From the NCBI GenBank assembly GCA_030248215.1, contig JASANG010001502.1:248001-312000 (forward strand): DNA of 64,000 bases, in the 5' to 3' direction. Below are positions 11,763 to 23,600 of the stretch, one piece after another. The stretch comes from Enoplolaimus lenunculus. Its lineage: Eukaryota > Nematoda > Enoplea > Enoplida > Thoracostomopsidae. A model generated the notes under the pieces. That model was not told the origin of the DNA. It saw nothing but the letters and a program-made list of their open reading frames with translations, and searched no databases. Position 1 is the first letter of the stretch. Every line of letters begins with the position of its first letter. A program made the translations under genes and the position numbers.

Positions 11763-11819
11763 ACTCGAAATAACCTTTATTTTCGCTACTCAAATAACAA
11801 CTGAACCTTTACCAACGAT
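11763..11819. repeat. Outer copy of split direct repeat B (element 3' end)
   Basis: Nearly identical to 13066-13122. Sequence to its left shows no further similarity to the element. Confidence 0.75.
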
Positions 11820-12927
11820 TGTAGTTTTTTAGTTTGCGTGGCAAGTTTCTTCAATACTTTTATCAATTCTTCTCGTAACTTACAGCTTTTCTTCCAAGTC
11901 CCCGTTGATATATGAATTTTTTGTTGCTTCTGTTTTTCAGCGACCATGGTTTTGTATTAAAAACTCTTTGTTTTTGTGTGTTCCTTGTGCAGAAACTGTA
12001 GCCCCTCCAGCTCGAAAACTGTGCAAAGAAAATGAATCTGAAATTCCAACAAAAACAAGTCACTTTTTCAAAGTTCTTGCAAAATCGTATGACCAAGCGC
12101 GCCTATTATCTTGGGACATTGGAAACAGTAACATATCCTCCAAAACGTCAAATGGCTCCAGCATTTGTATAACATGCGTTCTACATCGAAGATAAACAGC
12201 CCATAACGATAAAGCTGTCTCCGACTTTTTAATAAATATTGTGGTACCCCGGCTTAACTGATCTGTCTCTAGACCTGTGCATGTATATCTCTAAGTACAC
12301 CGGAAATAACTTAATATCTCTAAATTTCAAAGACAGAGCTTCACTACATCGGAGAAACCCAAAAAACATTATTTGAAAAACGTCGTCGCCTGTAAATGTA
12401 AAAACGCAATTGAACTCAGTATGCGCAACATTAATCGTTTGAAACTCATTAAATCCAATTGTATGGTATGTTTTATTCTGCGCCAACATGCAACTTGACG
12501 CTTTACCGATTCTAAAGCGAGGTTACAAATGCGGAACTGCGAAGGTGGGTACAGACCTGCTATATCATGAACCCAGATAATTGCTGACCAATCTGTTACA
12601 ATAGATGAGCTTGGGTTACCTGACTTTGAAATAAAAATCATATATTGACAGACACTTGCTTTCGAAGCTGGAAGCCATGGCAATTGCATCTTTTTGCACC
12701 AACTATAAAAACGGAACAGACTACCTTGGTAAGCTTTCAAGGTCGCTGACGCCTTCGCTGACAACATAAACCCGTAGATGCTTTGTCTGGCTCCAAAGTT
12801 TCTCCCAAATTGTGGCCCATAGTCCTTTCAATGAATCTACGTAACTGTTCCAGAACTGAAAAATACATTTTCAGTTTTTCCTTTCTTTTTCTTTTTTCTT
12901 TGTTTTAGGAAGGGAGGGATGGCTTTT

Positions 12928-13055
12928 TGTACAATATAACCAGAACTGCCGAGCGATACTTGCCATGCAATGACTCTCTAATGCCACGTTTGTGTACCTA
13001 TTCTTTAGATTTATTTGCATATGCAAAAACATAACTTGTTCCGTGAGAATTCCAA
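12928..13055. repeat. Internal copy of split direct repeat A of the PAT/Ngaro-like element
   Basis: This ~128 bp segment is repeated at 14818-14952; the shared core includes ccatgcaatgactctctaat and cataacttgttccg. It stands next to repeat B (13066-13122), separated by ten bases, forming the B-A junction in the centre of the element. Confidence 0.8.
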
Positions 13056-13065
13056 TTATTTCTTT

Positions 13066-13122
13066 ACTCGAAATAACCTTTATTTTCGCTAGTCAAATAA
13101 CAACTGAACCTTTAACAACGAT
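13066..13122. repeat. Internal copy of split direct repeat B of the PAT/Ngaro-like element
   Basis: A 57 bp segment beginning actcgaaataacc and repeated at 11763-11819 with two or three differences. The outer copy marks the minus-strand 3' end of the element. Confidence 0.8.
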
Positions 13123-14817
13123 ATGCAAATTGTCACAAAGATTTTTTAATGTTTAGTTCTGATCAACGAAATTGTATACCGTGCATATCATATATGAACG
13201 TAACCCGTCGCCGAAAATAGAACTTTTTTGTGTTCCGGCTCGTATTAAATTAGCGTTTTTTACAAACCTTTCACAAGCAACCACGTTGAATTTACACTGT
13301 TTATTGAAATTTAACAAAACCTTAATGTGTGACTCTTTCGGTAGGCTCCCATGAACACTTCTCATTTTCTATAAACCCTAGGTTTCGTAAATCCTGCAAA
13401 AATCCAAATTTTCTTTTGCTTTGACATATTCTTGATGCGTTATGAAACCATCGTCAAGATAGATGGTAGCAAGATATCCTAGTGAGCGCCAATAAGCAAT
13501 AACCGGGTGAAACAGTTTGGTAAACAGAAAAGGACCTAAAGATAGCCCGAAAGGAAGCACTGTAAATTTGAAGAATTCAATTTTTCCCAAAGTCCCAAGA
13601 AAAAACCAAGAAAATCGGTAAACGCTTCATTGACATCTAGGTGATAATACGCTGATTTAATGTCAAATGTAGACATAAAACCCCCTTCCGATACAAAATC
13701 CATGACGATTCTCAGATCCTCTAGCTTGAACTTGGGCGACTATAGATGTGCATTGACTTACCTCAAATCAAGCATTAGTCGTTTCTTACCGGAGGACTGT
13801 ACGGCTACAGACAATGGACTAACCACCCGAAGCGGTTCGCAGCTGCACAAATCCATTATGTACGAATTCTAAAATCGTATCTCTTACAAAATTATCTTCA
13901 ACAAACGCTGAGCGACTTTTTTAAAATATCTTGATACCGGCAAATGTATGAACGGAATTGTAAAACCATCTTTTATCATTTTTAAGACGAACGAATTTCC
14001 CATAAAGCATTCCCAAAAATGACTATGTCGACGTAAACTTCCTTTTATCTTGCGCTAACTATTCTATATATGACCTACTTGATGCATATGTTAATTTCAA
14101 ACGTTTACTGTTTTGAACTTCCGCTTGCGGCTCTTGACGTCGACTTCTCGAATGGACACTCGAATGCCCGATGCGCCCGCAAAACTGCTTGGACGACTCA
14201 GGCGCATTAGTCTTGGCTGCATACGCCACTGAAATGTACTGTCTGGTGCTTGCGTTTCGCCGGTACCTGGACGTAATAGACGCATAAGGGGCATAGTTGT
14301 CCCTAACAAACCGTGACAAGCCCGTTTCACAAAATTCTGTTGAGCTGCGTCAATCGCTTTTTGGATTCCTCGACTGTAGTCAGACGATTCACCAATATCT
14401 GCTGATCTTTCGTAGTCAGCAACTGTGGACCAGCCACCTTTGTCTGATATGCGAAGTAATTTTATTCCGTCTTTGATCACTCTACGCGCCCTCGAAATGG
14501 CTTTTACAATTACTGACGTGTCCAGTTCCTTGATACCAGATACGATAACAGCCTCTAATTCTGTGAGCGGTTGATCAATTTTAACCAACACCTCGAGTTG
14601 GTGCTGAAGACCTTTCCTATCTAATTTAATGTTAGTTGGAGAAGGTTCTACGGTCGTAGTTCAACCATATTCACGAATTAACTCCTTAACCCGAGCTTCA
14701 GTCATCAACTGATTTAGGTTTTGCACGGTCGCGTATCTGCTTTCCTCCTCCGACATAAACGCCCGTACAATCAGATTTAGACGAAAACTGCATAAGAATA
14801 CAAAATAAACAGTAAAT

Positions 14818-14952
14818 TGTACAATATAACCAAAACTGCCAAAAATCTGGCGAGACTAGCCATGCAATGACTCTCTAATGCCACGTTTGTGTACCTATTT
14901 TTTAGATTTATTTGCATATGCAAAAACATAACTTGTTCCGCGAAAATTCCAA
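14818..14952. repeat. Outer copy of split direct repeat A (element 5' end)
   Basis: Matches 12928-13055 closely, with one short insertion near its left side. It marks the minus-strand 5' end of the PAT/Ngaro-like element. Confidence 0.75.
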
Positions 14953-14959
14953 GTATTCG

Positions 14960-16560
14960 ACACGTCTGCCACAGTTGCCTTGCAAAATTTGCGTTGTAAA
15001 ACCCTACAAAAACTAACAGTGAGAGACATACAAGGTTGCTCGCTATGCAATATATAGTTATACGTTATGCATGAAACACTACAGCCGTGGTCTTGTGCAC
15101 AAGAATGTATTTATCTGTCACAACATAGCACTAAGTCTTTGATATTATTATGTACGTATTCCACTTGGAACGTAAAGCATTACTTGGACATACAAGTGTA
15201 AAAATGGGTGCCGCATGGTGCAAATAGGTAAGTGTTGTGCAAAATCGTCAATTTAAAGGAAACTGTAAAATATACGTAAAAGACTACCAGTGCCATACAA
15301 TACACCCAAACGAAGTACTAAGCTGCAGAATAAGAAACAGGAAAAACAAGCACACGCAAGCTACACACTGGACAGCGCAGTTCCAACGGAATTCCGATGC
15401 TGGCTAAAATTCCAAAAAAATTGGGTTCCAAGTCCGATTCCGACTGGCTTCTATTCCGATGCCGGAATTTCGATTTTTCGGATCTGAGTTTTTAAGCTGA
15501 TTGAACTTAAATTTTGTCTATTTTTCGTTTGTTTGCAAATCTGTTTATTTTTGTTAGAAAGTATTCTCAGTAGCAGAGCAAATTATTTCGCTGATTTTCA
15601 AAATGTGACTGCAATTGAAAGCTTTAAGCTCTACATTGAAGCGAATATTAACAAAATCTAAACTTAAAATTCTACCTCATAGCGGCAAGCAGTGACGTTA
15701 TTCCCACTAGTTGTTATCAAATATATATAGCTCGATATTTGGTTCAACAGTATCCTTATTGTAATGAGAACGACGCTAACTTTTACTTCCGATCGGAACC
15801 CTGCTGGATAGATAGGAGACGTAGGTAGAACTTTGTAACATGGAAATCGTATTCAAATAGTAGCCCTTGAAAAATACTGTTGGGATAATGATGAGGTTTG
15901 TGAGGGGCTACGGGTCAAAATTCAACCTTTTGCATATTGTACACTCGTCCTAGAGGCTGTGTATCTAGGAGACCAACTGATGGTATCTGTATTACACAAA
16001 CTCGGTCAACTTTTCGGCTTCCAATTTAGCCATCTTTTTAAGTAAAATTCAGTCAACGTAATTTCATCATTTTCGTTGGAGTTTTGTTAACTTTCGCGTT
16101 TGGCTAAAATGTCAGGGTTGTAGACTTCTAAATTTGTTCCGGGGCTTGCGCACTACCCATTTTTAACATTATACTATTCTAAAATTTTCCATTTTGTAAA
16201 GATGACTGCTATACTGAGTTTTGCTTATACAAACAAGAATAACATATTTAGGTACACATATGCACCAACATGCAAAAATAAACCATTACATTTTGACAGG
16301 TTTGTGTACGAACATGTAACTTTTGTCAATGTAAGCTGCAATATCCTAATACACTCAATCGGTATACGAATATACTGATTGAATTTTCACCCCACTTTCT
16401 ACGTAACTAAACCATAGCGATCGCTCCTAAGGGTAAGAACTACTATTACCACGGCTTGGAAGACACCATTTATCGAGGCTGACAGCAAGCGCAAATGAAT
16501 GTACTGGAAACAATTATCAAATTACAATACGAACTACCTGTTCACGTTAAAATTGGGGCA
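14960..16560. other. Stretch without a recognised gene
   Basis: Contains a hAT-like patch of ggaattccgat, attccgactgg and ccggaatttcg motifs at 15375-15490. The rest is AT-rich and featureless to the eye. Confidence 0.45.
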
Positions 16561-16563
16561 GTG

Positions 16564-19117
16564 TTGGACACTATACTAAACTCGCCTAATCGGAACCACC
16601 TAAAAATTGCAATTTTTGGACTTTGTGTTTGCGAGATGCTAGGTACACAACTACTCCTCGGACATTTCTAACATTTAACATGACAAAAGATTCAACTTTA
16701 AGGTTTATTGGGGTCAAAATTTGTGGTAAAAAGCAAATAATAAAGTAGTAAAGCACAACAAAACAATAAAAACCAGGTTGTGGTGCACTTTAGGTCTCTG
16801 GACTTAATGTGAATCAGAGGGATCCAAAAGCGAACCAGTCTTGTCCAGAAGTGAATCATGAATGTTAACCCAAAAATTTAGCGATAATTCACTGCAGCAT
16901 GGCCAAACGACGCCGACAGTAATGACTTAATATGGCACTGCGATAAATATGTTCAAATGTACCAAGGTTTACATTCAAATTCACTGGTGGGTAACGTAAA
17001 TTTTATAATCATGACAGTATATACTCAAGATTAAGAATATATAAATTAATGCTGCGTATTCTTGCTTAAAAGAAACCAACTTCTAATTGTTTCTAGATTC
17101 TTATTACAAATTCGACGCATTTGCTTTTGAGAACTTGGTAGAAAATGTCTGTCTTAAGTATACAACGCAGAATTAAAAACAATATGAAAGCATCAACAAA
17201 TCTCTACAAGCACTTGCAGCAGAAGAAATATCTTTTAGTAGCCTTTCCTCCACAGTCTCCAGGCAGCTTTAAACGCCTTATAAACGGATACATCCAATGG
17301 TTGAAGGCAATGACTGCGTGAGCTGGAAGTAATACAATTTTTAAGGAGGCGTTGCAACAACCGACCACCGTACTTGTAAGGCCACGTTCCCCTTGAGATA
17401 AACTTGGAATATCTCTGGTTCCGGTCGACGCCACACACATCTGACCACTGACGACTGGCTGAATGCCAGCTTCGTCAACAATAAACAATAGCTCTGGTTT
17501 GTTTAAAGCGTTTGCCTCTTCCAATATTTGACGCTCCTCTTCAAACCACCCGTCTACTATATCCTCTGTTAATCTTAAGGCCCTGGCTCTGGAAATATTC
17601 TGTCCTCGCCTCGAACTCAAATTGTTTCGTTGCTTGAAGTTTTTAAACCATTTATTGCCGGTCGTTTCACCCGAAAAATTCGTTTTTATACCATTACTTT
17701 TGCAAAATTTGACAGCTAACTCACATACGGACGCTTTAGTCATGGGCAGACCAGATTTGACTGCAAGCAAAATAAATTCTTGAAGCTCATTCTCTTGAAT
17801 TTCAGAGAGAATTGTTCTTCGTCCTATGGTCTTTTGCATCCGAACCTCACCCAGATGACGCCGTCTCAAACTATTGTAAGGAACGTTGAACGCAGCTGCA
17901 TTTGCTCGTAGACACGGTTTTTTTATAATGAAAAGTTTTAGTGCGTTGAAGTAATTGATTTCCTTATGCTAGACTGTAGTTTAGCGGATGAACGCAAGTT
18001 TTTGTAACATTTTGGACAAATTTATTTCATTTTTATTTCAAACCAAAAAGAACAGTACCATATCTGCAGTGAAAATTTGCGCATTGATAAGTATGTTATT
18101 TAGAACGGAAACAAAAACCGATTTTTACTAAAAACGAACATCAATTTTTATTGGAAAGAATATCCAATTACATCGAACCTTATGCTAATCTAAAATTTCT
18201 AAATATCCACAAGTATTTGTAAATTTACCTCTATGATAAATTACAAAACGAACCGCAAGCGACTACAAATTTGTCGCAGTACGAAAAAAGATACGAATTT
18301 AGCATTTACATATATCTCGGATTTTGATTCTGAACTTTATATTATTATTATATTAGCACAATGCTTCCGTTTATATCATTTTACCGGCTGCCATTTGTAA
18401 TACGGTATCAACACACAAGAGTAAAACAATCTGTCTTGTTTTGCAATCTGTTGGCTTTCATTTGATTTTATAAAAGAAAATAAAACAATTCTGTAACCTT
18501 GCCTGATTCAGAAGCTTTTACCTACATTGGCAATATCGCTTTTACAAGCTTCAACTGTTCGTGACATGGCATCCGAATCCCATCGCAATATTTTCCGCTT
18601 CGGCGGTGTTTGCTTTGGTATATACTTAGATTTTTTACTTGAAGCATCGCCGGGCTTTTGAATCTTATTTAGCGAAAACTTGGCCCTACGTAAATATGCG
18701 GTAGTCTCGAAAATCGAGTGAAAAGCCTCGAAAATAGACTGCCAAACTACTAACAGAGTTCAACAAAACTAAGTGGTTCACATTAAGTATCTGGTTCACT
18801 TTAGGGATTACAAAAATTGTAATGAGTTCTTCATATGAGCATAATTTTCAAACGAAAAAGGAAAAATACATAAAGGTGCGACATACTTACCTTTATTCCG
18901 GAAAAATCATGTACAATAAACAATCAACTATATTTCGCAACATATAAAACAAAAATGACCGCTAACTAGCTATCGATCAAACCACTGAAAGCGCTTTAAA
19001 GTGATGTCATTATGTTTGACACAGCTTTAGTGTGCGTTGAATAATATACAACTGTTCGTCTAAGCGGTCCACTTTAGGGTATGGTTCATTTTAGGCATGT
19101 TTACTATATTTGTCCCT
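16564..19117 (-). mobile_element. Degenerate pogo/Tigger-type DNA transposon
   Basis: The ends form an imperfect inverted repeat: from 16566 the plus strand reads ggacactatactaaac...cctaa..gaacc, and the reverse complement of 19117-19085 reads ggacaaatatagtaaac...cctaaaatgaacc. Between them lies a minus-strand transposase frame. Shorter copies of the gaacc / ctaaagtgaacc end motif recur at about 16786-16850 and 18765-18805, suggesting subterminal repeats. Target-site duplication could not be fixed. The element is much longer than its remaining gene, so it has decayed or taken insertions. Confidence 0.6.
17204..17869 (-). pseudogene. pogo/Tigger/jerky-like transposase, partial
   Basis: A 221-residue frame in the degenerate DNA transposon. 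It begins within a helix-turn-helix region (LRRRHLGEV), has a CENP-B-type DNA-binding domain ending KWFKNFKQRNNLSSRRGQ, and reaches the first catalytic aspartate motif, LLFIVDEAGIQPV, of the DDE domain. Upstream the same frame without an ATG reads ANAAAFNVPYNS, so the true N-terminus lies further right. The later HSS-like motif CLQPLDVSVYKAFKAAW appears in the neighbouring frame at about 17300-17240, so the gene is frameshifted and the middle of the DDE domain is deleted. Tc1/mariner superfamily, pogo branch. Confidence 0.8.
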
Positions 19118-19264
19118 ATCAAAATATTGGGTACCATTTTGTCTGGTTATTAACCCCATATCACATTTTAAAACCCGCACTTGCCTAGTGTGGATCACAC
19201 CTTTGTATGGCAATGTCATATGACGTTCCCGTTGTCTGTCAACCTTTCAGTTTTAAAGATGTCT

Positions 19265-19930
19265 ACACCCTGGGGGGCAGCTAATTTTGCTGGGGGCCCC
19301 CAGAAGGCTTAAAATTTTGCAACCCGACTTTTTGGACCATTTTATATTCTAGATCGTGTTTCCAACTCAACTGAAGATTACTCATCGCTCAACATGACAA
19401 AAATTCCCCGCAAACGCTAATAACAATAATTTTAACTAATATTACTGACAACTTTACCAGAAGTTGAAGCACAATTATATAAAATATAGATAATCTATAA
19501 TTGAAACTGTGATTAACATATATTTTATATACTAGTTGCTGTTTCAGTTTATCATAAGGCGCAAGCGGGTTGAACTGTTGCTGCAAGGTACTTTCGAATG
19601 CTGTATGCCCTGAAACGGTCTTTATATAATTGTTTTTTGCAGTTCATTATTGAATTGTACTAGTTACTTCCGGTATTTGTAACGCTATTAAAAAATTATG
19701 AGTACTCAGCGTAATACAAAACATTTTGCCGAATTTCCGCCTCAAAAAAGTCCAGGTCTGTATGTTTTAACATTGAAAATTTTAGGCTTAGAAAAGTCCT
19801 GGGGCCGACCCAGCAAAAATTTGCTGGTGGCGGCCGAAAATTCGCCGGGGGCCTTTCCGGGGGCGGCAAAATTTTCGCCGGGGGGAAATGAAAATTTCGA
19901 AAAGTGCTGGGCCCCCCCGCCTCCCTCCAC
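19265..19930. repeat. Element with G-run ends (gggggccc-type)
   Basis: ccctggggggcagctaattttgctgggggcccc at the left and cagcaaaaatttgctgg, ggggaaatgaaaatttcg, tgctgggcccccccg at the right form opposed G/C-rich ends. A similar pair flanks 46468-46600. Likely a non-autonomous DNA element; exact ends and duplication were not found. Confidence 0.35.
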
Positions 19931-20289
19931 TGCGGAGAAGACAGCAGTAATTCCTGTTGCACCCTGTTCAACACGTGCGTTACGAACAGAAGAGACAGTA
20001 TCAAAATGTAACCGTGTAGAAATATAAACGTTTCAAAGCTGTTTTATTTTAATGCCAACATTGAGGTATGCAAGTATATATTAACTGGGCTTTCTAAAAA
20101 ATTTAAAGAAAAAATAGCGGACGCGACGAAATTTTACGATTTTAGATAAATTTCACAATTTTTGTTTCATATCGAACAATTGCAGCATATACTAATAAGA
20201 ATTTCCGTTATTTCTATAACGGCAACCGACACCGATTTTTATCGGAAATATATATATCCACTTACATTCTGGAAATTATAAAGTATACT

Positions 20290-20460
20290 CATCACATGTA
20301 CACTCACGGACAAAATGAGGGCTTTTGCGGAAACGGTTTAATAATCGTGTTTGAATTTTCTTTGCTCGCGACCAGAGGAATCTAGAGATGCAAGTGCAGT
20401 CGTGCTTCAATAGCACTTCGCTGTCGCGATAATCGTTGCAGTAACCAGAACACTTCAACT
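20290..20460. repeat. Tc1-like element end fragment
   Basis: tacactcacggacaaaatgagg resembles the TA-cagtcacggaca end at 25012. The region continues with tcgcgacc and gtcgcgata motifs like the interior of that element, but no second end is seen. Confidence 0.4.
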
Positions 20461-20681
20461 CGTTTTAAGTGATTAGGTTCAAACGCGGCAAATCGCTAAA
20501 AGACCCTAGGCTTAAGATGCGATAACAATTGCACTTAATTTTATCGTGACTATACATAGCTCATCAAATACTTTCAGTCTTATGACAGAATCACTTTTGA
20601 AAGTGTCGTGGTTAATAGAAAGTAAAAAATTTTCTTCAATTGCGCAAATCAAGCAATGTTCTGTACAACAATATTCAATTG

Positions 20682-23600
20682 CTAGCCACAACACAACGAA
20701 GAAGAGTCAGTATCGCCGCTAAGAATTTGTCGAAGAAGCGCTACATGATCTGAACGCAAACCCAGTTCCCTAAAACACAAAACTGTGGATCTTATTAGTG
20801 GATTAAGGTTTATTTATGCACTCGCGCTACCTGATCAACGATACAAAGCGTAGAACAAAAATACAATATAGTGAAAATTCAAGCGATCTACCAATAGCAA
20901 AATTTTCACAAGCTCATAAGACATCACTGTTACACAGTGATATACGCCACCAAACGAATCTGATGGCATTCCAACTCACTGCTATTATAAGTGCAAAAAT
21001 GCAAGTATATATGCAGCGTCGATATTTACGAAAAATGCCGATGCTTTCGATACCAATTATTAATCGACACATCCCTAGAAAATTTCAAATCAATATATTT
21101 TGGTGGCCGGCCCTTCCGCTTTTTAGGCAGTCTTATAGGCATTAACAATAAAATCCAAACTAAATATATGTACCATAATGCTTGACCATATGATGCGCCA
21201 ATCTGTTGAAGTGTAATTCTCAACTGCCGCAAAAGAGCACATTTTTGTTCATTAGAGCGCTAGAAAACAAAATTTAATACGAAGCGAATACCAACAGCGG
21301 TGCAATGTTATTTTTCTCACAATCTATACTGAAGAACGTTATGCTGAGGCGCAAAATAAGTTTTACAACATAACAGTAGCAACAATGTGTACGAACATAT
21401 ACATAAAGTTTTAGTTTCTTATTATTAAACCCTAAAAAGATTGCTTACAACACGCATTAAACGAAAAATAGCACGTTACGGTTTGCGAAACTGACCAAGT
21501 ATGTATTATCTTTTGGCGGAAATCCACCCGTTACTCGGCAAAGCTTCTCCAAACTAGTCCAAATATCGAGCAAGAGATCTACCATCGATGATAGATTACA
21601 CTGAACAACGCCATAACGGTCACTCTCAGTCGCATACTCAGCAATATTTCCCCATGCTAAAAAGATAGCAGAGATGGAGGCACATAATTCGACAGGATTC
21701 TCTGTTAGGTGAAAACTGTATATCAAATTAAAAAATGTCCAAATGTGTGGAAAAGCAAAATAATTAGTAGTTTTTTGGAACCAAAACACGAACATCAACA
21801 TTAACAAGCATATGTTTTTCCAACGTTAAAAAATCTAAGCAGTGCTTTTACCCAGATATGTTTTAACAATATTTCAAATTTCAATACCAACCAGTAACTA
21901 ACTAGGCGTCTTTTATAATGACACGAATATGAAGGGGTGTAATAAGAGGGGTCCCCATTTTGAGCTCGAATCAATAGGAATCCGCATAAATTATAAGAGT
22001 CGGTAAACAGATAGAGTCCATAAACCCTAATTAGAGTCCATAAATGTCAATTATCTGCAATTGTGGTGCCTAACGGAATTCTTACAGTCTTGCGCAAATT
22101 ATTCATAATCATTTAAATATTTGAAACAATGTCTTAAAAAAATTTTCTAAACGAGCCTGTTGGAACAATGGTAGTCCCCTTTTAAAAATTCTGCCTACGT
22201 CAATGCACACTTGATACTTAAATAGTCAAAACTAGTTGCTACGTGGTTGATGCCGGAATGCCACGTAAATGCGACCACAATATGCGTTTGGACGCGGCCG
22301 CGGCTGAAAGCGAAACCACGACCGCGGTTCAAGCAGCGACTGCGGCTAACGGCGACCACATTCAAATCGCGACTGCGATAGCGGTTCAACCGCGACTGCG
22401 ATAGCGGTTCAACCGCGACTGCGACCGCAATTGAATCACGACTACAATTGCTTTTGGAGCTGCGATCACTTAAAAACTCAGTCGCGACCACAGTGTACAC
22501 GATATCGGTTTCTGCGTATTTAATTCAGTCCGTAACTGTGCAATAATATTTACCTTCAATAATCCACAAATACAGTTGAAGATGTTGAAAAACATGGCCA
22601 AACTGCCAGCATTCCGGATCGCCAATGATATAAGTAATGATATAGCTGTTCCGCATTGCGAACGTAACCTGAAGCACAAGTTCACCAGTAAGTTGAAAAC
22701 AATGCGCTAAAGCTCGGAGTTTCCCGAAGACCGATTTTGTTAATTTTTTCGTTTGAAAGCTTATTATCCTAAGGTATTAACCTCGCATTGGAGTTTTAAC
22801 CTTTCAAGCCGTTTATTACAGATTAACATGCATAATTTGACTAAGTTACCACTTTGTATTTCACTAATTGTTAGGGTTACAAGAAATCTAATTTCAGTCC
22901 TAAAAGGTGAAGTCTGCTGACTAATTTTTTTCTTCTGCAGTTTGGTTTTACATATGTACGACATGCGATAACAGAGATATGATGGAAGTTATTTGTTTCT
23001 AATGTATTTCACAGTTAGCGCTGGTTGTGCAACTAGTCTATTTAATTTAGGTACGATACAGTTACTATTCAGAATGTAGGCGCGGGATGTTAAAATCACT
23101 AAGCTAATTTTATTACGGGAATTTTGTCCGGGTATTTTTGCAATACTCGGACCCGGATCCTTAATGTTTTGTTGTGAAAACCCGGACCCGGGCACGGACC
23201 CGGAATTTATTGAAGCGATAACCCGGACCAGGCGATTATTATTTTGAAAATGTGCTACATCATTGTGTGAAGACTTAAATCCTAACCACCATAAAAGATT
23301 ATTTTATAAGAATGGTTCATTTCAATTAATTTTTTAACGCAACAGAGATAAGAGTTTCCCTGATCAGACAAACTGATATACGACAAGAAGTGAAATTGAT
23401 AGCCTTACAGCCGACTGTCGTATACAAAAAGTATCGGTAAAGACTCGGTAGTTTTTTGCAGTTCCGATGCCGACACTCGCGAAAAGTCTCGATTATTGCC
23501 TATACTGATGCCGATTAACCGGCACATCCCTATTTAGAAATTATGATTATCAATATTTGCGTACGGCACCACAACTTATCCAATCCGAATATTCTATCAC

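Larger units (their letters stand above)
11763..14952 (-). mobile_element. Broken PAT/Ngaro-like tyrosine-recombinase retrotransposon
   Basis: A fossil DIRS-order element read on the minus strand. Right to left: direct repeat A (14952-14818), a gag-like region (14591-14097), reverse transcriptase remnants (about 13900-13378, with an LPFG motif and a YLDD active-site box), repeat B (13122-13066), a second copy of A (13055-12928), tyrosine-recombinase remnants (12767-12229, including a LRCSEALSL arginine-box motif), and a second copy of B (11819-11763). The order A, B-A, B is the split direct repeat structure known from PAT and Ngaro elements. A copies are over 85% alike by eye, B copies nearly identical. 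At 3.2 kb it is shorter than intact relatives and clearly broken in several places; it is an old insertion, though repeat similarity suggests not ancient. Confidence 0.75.
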
